Source: Candidatus Marinarcus aquaticus
Lineage (GTDB): Bacteria > Campylobacterota > Campylobacteria > Campylobacterales > Arcobacteraceae
NCBI RefSeq assembly: GCF_004116335.1
Contig: NZ_PDKN01000002.1
Location: forward strand, 62,001 to 126,000
Reading direction: 5' to 3'
Length of the DNA stretch: 64,000 bases
In this document: positions 38,133-45,510 of the stretch, piece by piece
Layout: each line of letters starts with the position of its first letter
Position numbering within the stretch: the stretch's first letter is position 1
Made by a program: the position numbers and the translations under genes
Notes under the pieces: generated by a model
The model's database searches: none
Told to the model about the DNA's origin: nothing
What the model saw: only the letters and a program-made list of their open reading frames with translations

Positions 38133-38164
38133 ATACAAAAGTGCTTTGGCACTTTTGTATTTTT
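38133..38164 (+). terminator. Intrinsic terminator after nhaD
   Basis: A 12-bp perfect stem (38133-38144 with 38149-38160), TTTG loop and a following T-run make a textbook rho-independent terminator for the lipoprotein-nadB-nhaD run. Confidence 0.85.
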
Positions 38165-38310
38165 CTCTTTATTATTATAAAACCTCTTTTTTCTCAGTAA
38201 GTAGCTTTTAACCAATTTTTAGATACTATCGCACATTATATTACCACGAACTACAAACCAACTTATGTCCATCTACAGACATAATGACGTTATTTAAAGG
38301 AAAAAAACAG

Positions 38311-39846
38311 ATGAAACATGTTCCAATCGTTGTGTTAGATTTTGGAAGCCAGTACACTCAAATCATTGCACGTAAACTCAGAGAATCCGGTGTATACAGT
38401 GAGATTGTACCTTATAATGAAAAGATTGAAGACATCAAAGCAAGAACGCCTAAAGGGATTATCCTAAGTGGAGGTCCAGCTTCAGTGTATGCTAAAGATG
38501 CGTACCATCCAGACCCAGAAGTATTTGAATTAGGACTTCCTATGTTAGGGATTTGCTACGGTATGCAGTTAATCTCTCAACACTTCGGTGGAAGTGTAAT
38601 TCCAGCAGACCATCACGAGTATGGAAAAGCGAAGTTAACATTTGAAACACCCAGTGATATTTTCAAAGATACACAAGATGGACAAATTGTTTGGATGTCT
38701 CATGGTGATCGAGTAGAGAACATTCCAGAAGGGTTTGAAAAGATTGCAACGAGTGAAAACTCTCCGTATGCTGCCATTGCAGATTTAAATCGATTGGTGT
38801 ATGCTTTTCAATTTCACCCAGAAGTATACCACTCACAAGAGGGAAGCAAACTGCTTAAAAACTTTGCAAAATATATTTGTAACTGTGAAAGCACTTGGAA
38901 CATGGGCAGTTTTGCAAAAGAGCAAATTCAAAAGATTCAAGACCAAGTAGGAAGTAAAAAAGTGTTATGTGGTGTTTCAGGTGGGGTTGACTCATCGGTT
39001 GTTGCTACGCTTTTAGCTGAAGCCATTGGTGACCAACTTATTCCTGTGTTTGTAGATAATGGATTGTTAAGAGCCAATGAGCGAGAGCAAGTAGAAGCGA
39101 TGTTTGCTGCTCGTGGAGTGAATCTTATCACAGTAGATGCAAGTGAAACATTTCTTTCAAGACTTGAAGGGGTGACTGACCCAGAAACGAAACGAAAAAT
39201 CATCGGTGAAACATTCATCGAAGTGTTTGATACAGAGGCTAAAAAACATGATGGTATTGAGTTCTTAGCACAAGGTACATTGTACACAGACGTTATTGAG
39301 TCTGTTTCAGTGAAAGGACCTTCTAAAACCATCAAATCTCACCACAACGTAGGTGGACTTCCTGATTGGATGACATTTGAGTTAATCGAGCCATTAAGAG
39401 AAATCTTTAAAGATGAAGTTCGAGCTTTAGGATTAGAGCTTGGATTACCAAAAGATATGATTGGACGACACCCTTTCCCTGGTCCTGGACTTGCTATTCG
39501 AGTCATGGGGGATGTAAATAAACCAGATTTAGAACTCTTAAGAAAAGCGGACGTTATTATGTTGGACGTGCTTCATGCAACAGGTTTATACGACAAAACG
39601 TGGCAAGCCTTTACAGTTTTATTAAACGTAAAATCAGTGGGTGTTATGGGTGATAACAGAACGTATGACAACACGGTATGTGTAAGAATCGTTGAAGCAA
39701 CCGATGGTATGACTGCAACGTTTGCTCATATTCCTCATGATGTGCTTGAAACCATTTCAAGACGGATTATCAATGAGGTGGATGGGATTAACCGTGTAGT
39801 GTACGACATATCTTCTAAGCCACCAGCAACCATCGAATGGGAATAA
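38311..39846 (+). CDS. guaA: GMP synthase (glutamine-hydrolysing)
   Basis: Start at ATG 38311 with AAAGGA upstream; an upstream in-frame ATG at 38284 adds nine residues not typical of the family. The 511-residue enzyme has the class I amidotransferase domain (LGICYGMQL with the nucleophile Cys; HPEVYHS) and an ATP-pyrophosphatase domain ([17 protein letters not shown]) with the C-terminal dimerisation part ending PPATIEWE. It converts XMP to GMP. It is followed by an 11-bp terminator and then the integron-like cassettes. Confidence 0.97.
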   Translation: MKHVPIVVLDFGSQYTQIIARKLRESGVYSEIVPYNEKIEDIKARTPKGIILSGGPASVYAKDAYHPDPEVFELGLPMLGICYGMQLISQHFGGSVIPADHHEYGKAKLTFETPSDIFKDTQDGQIVWMSHGDRVENIPEGFEKIATSENSPYAAIADLNRLVYAFQFHPEVYHSQEGSKLLKNFAKYICNCESTWNMGSFAKEQIQKIQDQVGSKKVLCGVSGGVDSSVVATLLAEAIGDQLIPVFVDNGLLRANEREQVEAMFAARGVNLITVDASETFLSRLEGVTDPETKRKIIGETFIEVFDTEAKKHDGIEFLAQGTLYTDVIESVSVKGPSKTIKSHHNVGGLPDWMTFELIEPLREIFKDEVRALGLELGLPKDMIGRHPFPGPGLAIRVMGDVNKPDLELLRKADVIMLDVLHATGLYDKTWQAFTVLLNVKSVGVMGDNRTYDNTVCVRIVEATDGMTATFAHIPHDVLETISRRIINEVDGINRVVYDISSKPPATIEWE

Positions 39847-39875
39847 AAGCTTATCTTTTAAGCAATTTCTACGTC

Positions 39876-39902
39876 AAATGACCGAATTTATTTCGGTCAT
39901 TT
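39876..39902 (+). terminator. Terminator after guaA
   Basis: AAATGACCGAA (39876-39886) and TTCGGTCATTT (39892-39902) form an 11-bp perfect stem with loop TTTAT, 30 bases after the guaA stop. Confidence 0.75.
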
Positions 39903-39970
39903 ACTCCTTGTAAATTCCCTCATAAATTCACTCCTTTTCCTTGAAGCCTTCTTAAAATATAAGCTTTATC

Positions 39971-40002
39971 TAACTAGTATTTTGACCTAACATTTAACTA
40001 GT
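39971..40002. repeat. TAACTAGT repeated pair left of the cassette array
   Basis: TAACTAGT occurs at 39971-39978 and at 39995-40002, 24 bases apart. Each contains the palindrome ACTAGT. It sits just left of the inferred first cassette boundary. A relation to an integron attI-type site is a guess. Confidence 0.35.
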
Positions 40003-40078
40003 TTGTCTTACACTAATAGTTCATTGAAAGGGTTTACAGAAAATGTTATGTTATCGAGATATTTAAGTAATAAATTTA

Positions 40079-40084
40079 TATAAT
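40079..40084 (+). promoter_or_regulatory. Candidate -10 element inside cassette 1
   Basis: TATAAT within TATATAAT lies 41 bases before the TTG start of the first cassette gene and inside the inferred cassette, so the cassette may carry its own promoter. Confidence 0.4.
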
Positions 40085-40124
40085 GTATGTTTAATAAATA
40101 GTTATATAAAAAGGAATTGAACAC

Positions 40125-40919
40125 TTGATAATTGAGCTTATTACTATTGCATTATTATTAATTATGGTGATTATGCAATTTTTTGTAAACAAAATCACAA
40201 AGATTGTTGCTATATTTACAGGAATTATTTTATTAATTCTACAAAGCCATAACACATATCAAACATATTTACATAATAAATCTGTGGAGAGTAAGCTTAA
40301 TGATATAAAGTCTTCTGTTGAATTTACAATTGATTGGCAAAAGTCGAAACCAAAGTTAGAATTTATGACTAACAATATTGATGAAAATATAGCTAATCGT
40401 CTTGTCGTACCAATAAAAGTTTTTTCACTAGATAATTTAAAACTATCTACTAATATGAATGTTGATTTTCAAAAAATAATTGAAAATGCTTATGAGAATA
40501 GTGTCTTTAAATATAAGGAGCTACGCTCTGAAGATGCATTAAAAATATTTAATCTATTTACAGATACTGATGGGAATATTTATCAAGACATTGAAGAAAA
40601 AGCAAATATTGGTCATTTATATTTGATGCCTAGAGTAGTTAAAAATAACTATTTAGATTTTGGAATCCAATATTCTGGCATGGAACCATTAGGAAACTTC
40701 AATACTTTACAAAAGTTAAATAATACTATCCTGATTACACGAGTTCCTGCATTGGGTGATGTAAAAACTTTTAATTTTATCAAGAGTTTGCAATTAAATT
40801 TAGAAACTGATCAAGGGATAAAACGTTTATATTTTAGTAGTAGACGATCTGATAAAGATAGAAAGCTAAAAATCATTGATTACATGGGTATTTATATTCC
40901 AAAAGGATTTTTCAAATGA
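40125..40919 (+). CDS. Cassette 1: membrane-anchored protein of unknown function
   Basis: A 264-residue protein beginning at TTG 40125 with AAAGGA nine bases upstream. The N-terminus has two closely spaced hydrophobic helices (about 2-18 and 22-40), then a polar, mostly soluble domain of about 220 residues rich in Asn, Lys and Asp with no cysteine. I do not recognise the family. The stop codon lies directly before attC1, as expected for a cassette gene. The domain could face the cytoplasm or periplasm. A guard or effector role next to the RT operon is conceivable, but no motif supports it. Confidence 0.6.
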   Translation: MIIELITIALLLIMVIMQFFVNKITKIVAIFTGIILLILQSHNTYQTYLHNKSVESKLNDIKSSVEFTIDWQKSKPKLEFMTNNIDENIANRLVVPIKVFSLDNLKLSTNMNVDFQKIIENAYENSVFKYKELRSEDALKIFNLFTDTDGNIYQDIEEKANIGHLYLMPRVVKNNYLDFGIQYSGMEPLGNFNTLQKLNNTILITRVPALGDVKTFNFIKSLQLNLETDQGIKRLYFSSRRSDKDRKLKIIDYMGIYIPKGFFK

Positions 40920-40920
40920 T

Positions 40921-40989
40921 ATATAACAAACCAGAGGAGCCAATAAATTACCCTGCGGGAAATTTATTAGCTCCCTTCAAACGTTAACA
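40921..40989. repeat. attC-like site 1
   Basis: The site runs from ATATAAC (40921-40927, inverse core) to GTTAACA (40983-40989, core). GGAGCCAATAAATT (40936-40949 region) pairs with AATTTATTAGCTCC (40961-40974) to give a 14-bp stem with one wobble. Length 69 bases, within the attC range. It begins two bases after the stop of the 264-residue gene. Confidence 0.72.
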
Positions 40990-41050
40990 ATACAAAGGAA
41001 TCGTCATCAGTAGTTTAAATTTTGGAGCTTTTTCATTAGATATTCAATTT

Positions 41051-42649
41051 TTGATCAAACAACTAAAAATTGATATGAAAGATGATTGGTTTAAGGACAC
41101 ATACAACTACAAAGACTTTTTAAAGCCAGATGTTTTACTTGAATATTTTGACAAAAATATAGTTCAACACAATGGCATATACATACCATCAGAAAAGCTT
41201 TTACTGAATATTCCTAAAAAGAACTTTTCTATTAGATATGCACTAGAAACGAATATTTACGACAGGTTTTTATATCAAGGATATCTGAATGAATTAGCAC
41301 CTTACTATGACCCTTTGCTTTCCGAGAGAGTATACAGTCACAGATATCAAACAAATGAATCTAAAAGAAAAAACTACATTTTCAAACATCCTATTGAGCA
41401 ATGGAGCAAGTTTATTGGGTACGTTAGAGATGGTTTGCAGAGTAGTGAAAAAGTACTTCTAGAAACTGATATACAAAACTATTTCGAAAATATTAGAATT
41501 GAAGATCTCAGTAAAACCTTACAAGAAAATTTGAAAAATATTCAAGCAACAGGTATAGAAAAAATCAGGCTAAGACATGTAATTGACTCCTTAATTAATT
41601 CATTGCACCTGTGGAGTTTTAATCACAAGAATGGTCTCCCCCAAAATAGAGACACGTCATCATTTTTAGCCAATATGGTTATGAACGTTGTAGACAAAAA
41701 AATGATTGAGGGACATGGGTATGACTATCACAGGTATATGGATGATATCCGAATTGTATGCAATGATAAATATGAAGCAAGAAAAGCATTAAAACAACTG
41801 ATTATTGAACTTCGAAAGATAGGTTTGAATATCAATTCTGCAAAAACTAAAATAATCGATACTGACCATGAAGAGTATAGCAGTTTGTTTGAAGACGATT
41901 TAGATATCAAACGTCTTGACAATATGTTTCGTTCTAGATCACTTCCTGTAATTATGAGAAGTTTTATACCGCTAAAAGGGTATGCCTTACGGCAAATAGC
42001 AGAGGGGAATACTCAAGAACGAGGATTTAGATTCAGTATTAACCGTTTGACAACATTGGCAATGTGTAGTGATGTAAATAAGCCAGATGGTTATTTTGAT
42101 GAAATTACTGACGCTGTCATTACTGAATTGGTTGAGCAACCATTTTCTAGTGATAAATTTATGGATTATCTGAAATCAGTTGAACTTCAAGACTCACATA
42201 TTGAAAGAATAAAAGCATTGTTACTAAACACTGATCAGTCAATTTATGGATGGCAAAACTATTTATTGTGGCAATTGTTAGTATATAAAAATATTACCGA
42301 TGATCATTTATTACAGCAAGCTGGTCAAAAATTGTCATCAGTCAGCATTATTGCACCCTCAGATGTGGCAGGTTCAGCTTTATATCTTGGTGCTCAAGGA
42401 AGGGAAGCAGAAAAGAATATAGTTGCTGATAATTTCCAGAATTTTAACAACTTTTTTACGCAGAGAAATGCACTAATAGCCTTACATGAACTAAACTACC
42501 GAGATATAAAAGAGAAAATTGTTAATGTTGATCCTGCGGTAATAGGAACACTTACAAGAGTTAAGTGTGAATTTAATGGAAAATATTTCCAAGAAAAAAC
42601 TCCAATTAGTTGGAAGAAAATTTATGACGAAGGAACTAGTTATGAGTGA
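41051..42649 (+). CDS. Cassette 2, gene 1: Abi/defence-type reverse transcriptase
   Basis: A 532-residue RT if it starts at TTG 41051; ATG 41075 is an alternative, and the frame is open upstream. The N-terminus MKDDWFKDTYNYKDF resembles Abi/UG-type RTs. Catalytic motifs are motif A D140 (LETDIQNYFENI), motif B GLPQN (195-199; family usually GLPQG) and motif C YMDD (229-232), with motif D IGLNINSAKTK. Residues 320-532 form a helical, repeat-like C-terminal region without maturase, integrase or nuclease motif. This layout matches Abi/DRT defence RTs and excludes group II introns. Its stop overlaps the DNA polymerase start by 8 bases. Confidence 0.85.
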   Translation: MIKQLKIDMKDDWFKDTYNYKDFLKPDVLLEYFDKNIVQHNGIYIPSEKLLLNIPKKNFSIRYALETNIYDRFLYQGYLNELAPYYDPLLSERVYSHRYQTNESKRKNYIFKHPIEQWSKFIGYVRDGLQSSEKVLLETDIQNYFENIRIEDLSKTLQENLKNIQATGIEKIRLRHVIDSLINSLHLWSFNHKNGLPQNRDTSSFLANMVMNVVDKKMIEGHGYDYHRYMDDIRIVCNDKYEARKALKQLIIELRKIGLNINSAKTKIIDTDHEEYSSLFEDDLDIKRLDNMFRSRSLPVIMRSFIPLKGYALRQIAEGNTQERGFRFSINRLTTLAMCSDVNKPDGYFDEITDAVITELVEQPFSSDKFMDYLKSVELQDSHIERIKALLLNTDQSIYGWQNYLLWQLLVYKNITDDHLLQQAGQKLSSVSIIAPSDVAGSALYLGAQGREAEKNIVADNFQNFNNFFTQRNALIALHELNYRDIKEKIVNVDPAVIGTLTRVKCEFNGKYFQEKTPISWKKIYDEGTSYE

Positions 42650-44252
42650 TATTTATATGCATTTTATAGTTTCCCCGTTTGATGATTCTTATGAGCCAAA
42701 AATATACGTTTTAGATGAACATGAAAACTGTCAAATAATTAGTTTATCTGAACTTGCAAACTATAAAAAAACCGTTGTGACACACAATTTTTGGATGCTT
42801 GTAGAAAGTTTTAGAAAGCAAAAAATTCCCTTACCTACGAATATTTTAGATTTAACATTTCTTTCGAAATTTATAATTGGTAAACCAAAATCTGATTTTA
42901 ATCATATTAAACCATGGGAGCTATGGGCATTATTGGCACCGTTTTATGAAACAAATAAAGAAGAGCTGGAAGAAGTTAAAAATATATTCTATAGCAAAAT
43001 TTCATATAAAGAAAATGATTCACTTAAGTTAAAAATTCAATTTTTTCTTAGGCATATCAAATCTTGTAATGACATGCAACTACAAGAATTAAAAGACAAA
43101 CATGAAGAAGAACGCTTTTTTCGAATTGAACTTCCAGTATATAACCTGATGCTAAACCGTCAATATAATGGCATAAAATATGATGAAACGAAGTTAACAG
43201 AAAAGATAAAGCAAATTGAATCAGATTATTATCTGAAATTAAAAAAGTTGAATTTTGAATATTTTATAGATGAAAATGAACTAAGCAATAATAGAATTTA
43301 TGACTTATTAAAAGAAAAAGAAGCAATTGACTTTACCGAACTTAAATCATATAACAACAATGAAGATTATTTAGATTTACTATCAGAAAACTCGCAACTT
43401 GCAAAACTAATTCAAGACATAAAACGCTTAAGAACTGATCGAAGTGCACTGCTGAAGTTTGGCTCTTTGGGTGAAGATAGAATTTATCCTATATTTGATA
43501 CTCATGGTAGTGTTACAAGTAGAATATTTATTCAAGATCCATTGATACAGTATATTAAAAAATCCTCAAGAGATGTCATAGTTGCAGATGAAGGTAAGAA
43601 GTTTATATATGCAGATTATAGGCAGTTTGAGCCTGGTATTCTCGCCAATTTATCTGGTGATAAAACCTTAATCGATATGTACAACTCAAGTGATATATAT
43701 ACTTCTCTGAGTAATGCTGTTTTTGATAATGGAAATCATAGAAAGCTATGCAAAAAACTCTTTTTGGCATATTCATTTGGTATGACGCAAGAAAGTATGG
43801 TGAAATTTATAAAATTAAATACTGAATTGATAGATGTAGAAAATAAAGTTGCAAGATTTTTTGGACAGTTTAAACGTATTGAAGAGTTTAAAAATGAACT
43901 GTATGCAGAACTGTTGACTAACTCAAAAATTTCTTCTGTTTTCGGGAACAATAGGTATAGAAAATTTGAGGGTGCTTTAAAAGCAGAAGAAAAAAGATGG
44001 TGTTTAAGTCAAAAAGTTCAAGGCACTGCATCCTTAATTTTGAAAAATGTAATTTTATCAATCATAAACAAACTTCCAGAAGTAGACATTTTAATCCCAA
44101 TGCATGATGCTATATTGGTACAAGTAGATTCTGGTCAGTTTGAAACATCTAAAACTGATATTGAAAGAATATTTATAGATGAATACAAATCGATATGTTC
44201 AGAGATCAATCCAAAGGTGTCATTTGAAGCTTTTTCGGAAGAAAATTGTTAA
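42642..44252 (+). CDS. Cassette 2, gene 2: stand-alone family A DNA polymerase
   Basis: Start at ATG 42642 (GAAGGA upstream), overlapping the RT stop by 8 bases; 536 residues. The palm holds motif A YADYRQFE (D325, steric-gate E330), motif B RKLCKKLFLAYSFG (R367, K371; E. coli F762 becomes L375 and Y766 becomes F379), the VQGTA motif (459-463) and motif C MHDA (D489). There is no 5'-nuclease domain. Residues 1-150 look like a 3'-5' exonuclease fold lacking its acidic residues (VVTHNFWMLVESF, NILDLTFLSKF). It should be a DNA polymerase without proofreading that works with the RT. Confidence 0.9.
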   Translation: MSDIYMHFIVSPFDDSYEPKIYVLDEHENCQIISLSELANYKKTVVTHNFWMLVESFRKQKIPLPTNILDLTFLSKFIIGKPKSDFNHIKPWELWALLAPFYETNKEELEEVKNIFYSKISYKENDSLKLKIQFFLRHIKSCNDMQLQELKDKHEEERFFRIELPVYNLMLNRQYNGIKYDETKLTEKIKQIESDYYLKLKKLNFEYFIDENELSNNRIYDLLKEKEAIDFTELKSYNNNEDYLDLLSENSQLAKLIQDIKRLRTDRSALLKFGSLGEDRIYPIFDTHGSVTSRIFIQDPLIQYIKKSSRDVIVADEGKKFIYADYRQFEPGILANLSGDKTLIDMYNSSDIYTSLSNAVFDNGNHRKLCKKLFLAYSFGMTQESMVKFIKLNTELIDVENKVARFFGQFKRIEEFKNELYAELLTNSKISSVFGNNRYRKFEGALKAEEKRWCLSQKVQGTASLILKNVILSIINKLPEVDILIPMHDAILVQVDSGQFETSKTDIERIFIDEYKSICSEINPKVSFEAFSEENC

Positions 44253-44301
44253 CAAATCCTAGCACCAAACAGCGAACTGTTTGTGAAGTCAACCGTTATG
44301 C
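44247..44301. repeat. attC-like site 2
   Basis: The site starts with TGTTAAC (44247-44253), overlapping the polymerase stop codon, and ends with core GTTATGC (44295-44301). The inner arms CACCAAACAG and CTGTTTGTG pair with one unpaired C, an extrahelical base as expected in attC. Length 55 bases, at the short end for attC. Confidence 0.6.
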
Positions 44302-44316
44302 GTCACAAGGAAATTC

Positions 44317-44592
44317 ATGTCAAAAGTAACATTGAAAGGTTTTATTTTAGTTCCAGAGTCGGAGCTTGAATTAGTAAAAAATGAGTTGGTAAATCATAAA
44401 CGTCTTACTCTAGAAGAAAGTGGGTGTATCACGTTTAGTGTCATTCAAAATTCCGAAGACGCTCTTCGCTTCGACGTTTATGAAGAGTTCACGGATAAAG
44501 TGGCTTTTGAACAACATCAGAAAAGAGTTAAAGCTTCTCATTGGGGAAAAGTGACAGTAAATGTTGAACGACACTATGAAATTTTTGAGTAA
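44317..44592 (+). CDS. Cassette 3: antibiotic biosynthesis monooxygenase (ABM) domain protein
   Basis: A 91-residue single ABM-domain protein. It shows the ferredoxin-like barrel pattern KGFILVPESELELVKNELVNHKRLTLEESGCITFSVIQ and FDVYEEFTDKVAFEQHQKRVKASHW with the typical His in the FEQHQ segment. Relatives are quinol or anthrone monooxygenases (YgiN-like) that act without cofactor. It starts 16 bases after attC2 with AAGGAAATTC before ATG and ends 3 bases before attC3, so it is a complete one-gene cassette. Confidence 0.85.
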   Translation: MSKVTLKGFILVPESELELVKNELVNHKRLTLEESGCITFSVIQNSEDALRFDVYEEFTDKVAFEQHQKRVKASHWGKVTVNVERHYEIFE

Positions 44593-44594
44593 AC

Positions 44595-44719
44595 GCATAA
44601 CAAACTGTTCAAGCAGATTCGGCATGCGTGGCATTTTTGGTTTGCAGCGATTTTGGTGTTTACGGAGTAGTGCAGAAGCCTTTGTATTGCATGCCTCACT
44701 ACTTAACAGGGCGTTAATT
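44595..44719. repeat. attC-like site 3 (VCR-like length)
   Basis: GCATAAC (44595-44601) and core GTTAATT (44713-44719) bound a 125-base imperfect palindrome. CTGTTCAAGCAG near the left end pairs with CTACTTAACAG near the right end with one extrahelical C, and GGCATGC pairs with GCATGCC further in. This is the classic attC fold, and the length and ends (AACAAAC..., GGGCGTTA) resemble Vibrio VCR sites. No other gene was seen between here and 44821. Confidence 0.82.
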
Positions 44720-44820
44720 TTCTAAATATACCTAACTTAAATCACAGCATATAAAATAAACCCCAACTTCAACAAATAAACGTTACAATTCCACAAAATA
44801 TATAGTACAAGTTTAATTTA

Positions 44821-45426
44821 ATGCCAAACACCAATCAAGAGAATATGCAACAACACCATCATTTTAAAATCTTCAAACCACACAACTGTTTGAGTCAATT
44901 CAAACAAGAGGTCATGAAAAACAAAACCTTATTGGGTGATTTGTATGACTTTCCAGAAAATACCATGGCAATTGGAAGGTTAGACCATGACTCAGAAGGA
45001 TTATTACTGCTCACAACCGATGGTATGATGAGTCACAAGGTTCGAAATAAAAGTATTGAAAAAGAGTACTATGCCCAAGTTGATGGCATCATCACACAAA
45101 AAGCGGTCGAACAATTGCAAAAAGGTGTTGAGATAACTGTGAGTGGGAAAAGGTATCAAACACTTCCTTGTAAAGCATTTGCAATAGATGGTGAGCCAGA
45201 TTTACCACCTCGTGGTCGTTATATAAGGCACGAAAGACATGGACCTACAAGTTGGGTATCGGTAACTGTAAATGAAGGTAAAAAACGTCAGGTTCGAAAA
45301 ATGACTGCAGCTGTTGGTTTCCCTACATTACGATTGGTGAGAGTTCGTATTGGAGATATTCATATCAATAATTTAATGGCAGGTGATGTTGTTCCTCTAG
45401 ATAACATTGATGCTGCATTGAGTTGA
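44821..45426 (+). CDS. RsuA/RluE-type pseudouridine synthase
   Basis: A 201-residue enzyme without S4 domain. The catalytic aspartate D55 is in AIGRLDHDSEGLLLLT, and the KPHNCLSQF segment before it plus VNEGKKRQVRKMTAAVGFPTLRLVR at the C-terminus match RluE (23S rRNA U2457) relatives. RluE identity is likely but not exact. It is the first gene right of the cassette array and has no strong ribosome site before ATG 44821. Confidence 0.85.
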   Translation: MPNTNQENMQQHHHFKIFKPHNCLSQFKQEVMKNKTLLGDLYDFPENTMAIGRLDHDSEGLLLLTTDGMMSHKVRNKSIEKEYYAQVDGIITQKAVEQLQKGVEITVSGKRYQTLPCKAFAIDGEPDLPPRGRYIRHERHGPTSWVSVTVNEGKKRQVRKMTAAVGFPTLRLVRVRIGDIHINNLMAGDVVPLDNIDAALS

Positions 45427-45510
45427 TAACATTAGGTGTTAAACGTTTTATTATCTATTTTCAAAACCTTATACGCTATTATGCTAACAAAATATCTAAA
45501 TAGGTAACTA

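Larger units (their letters stand above)
40045..44719 (+). mobile_element. Integron-type gene cassette cluster (no integrase in window)
   Basis: Three attC-like sites (40921-40989, 44247-44301, 44595-44719) follow three gene units in one orientation, as in integron cassettes. Each site ends in a GTTRRRY-like core (GTTAACA, GTTATGC, GTTAATT). A possible left boundary core GTTATGT lies at 40045-40051. Cassette 1 holds a membrane protein, cassette 2 the RT-PolA operon, cassette 3 an ABM-domain protein. No tyrosine integrase is visible, so within the window this is a cluster of attC sites lacking an integrase (CALIN). Recognition is by eye; covariance-model searching would confirm it. The left edge is uncertain. 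Confidence 0.75.

Noticed and set aside
41051-42649. RT as part of a retron, DGR or group II intron
   Set aside because: No maturase/X-domain, endonuclease, template-variable repeat or obvious msr-msd fold adjacent; motif C is YMDD with a long helical C-terminus, fitting Abi/DRT types better.
44410-44634. Minus-strand open frame over the ABM gene and attC3
   Set aside because: Runs through the attC palindrome and opposes a clear ABM-domain gene.
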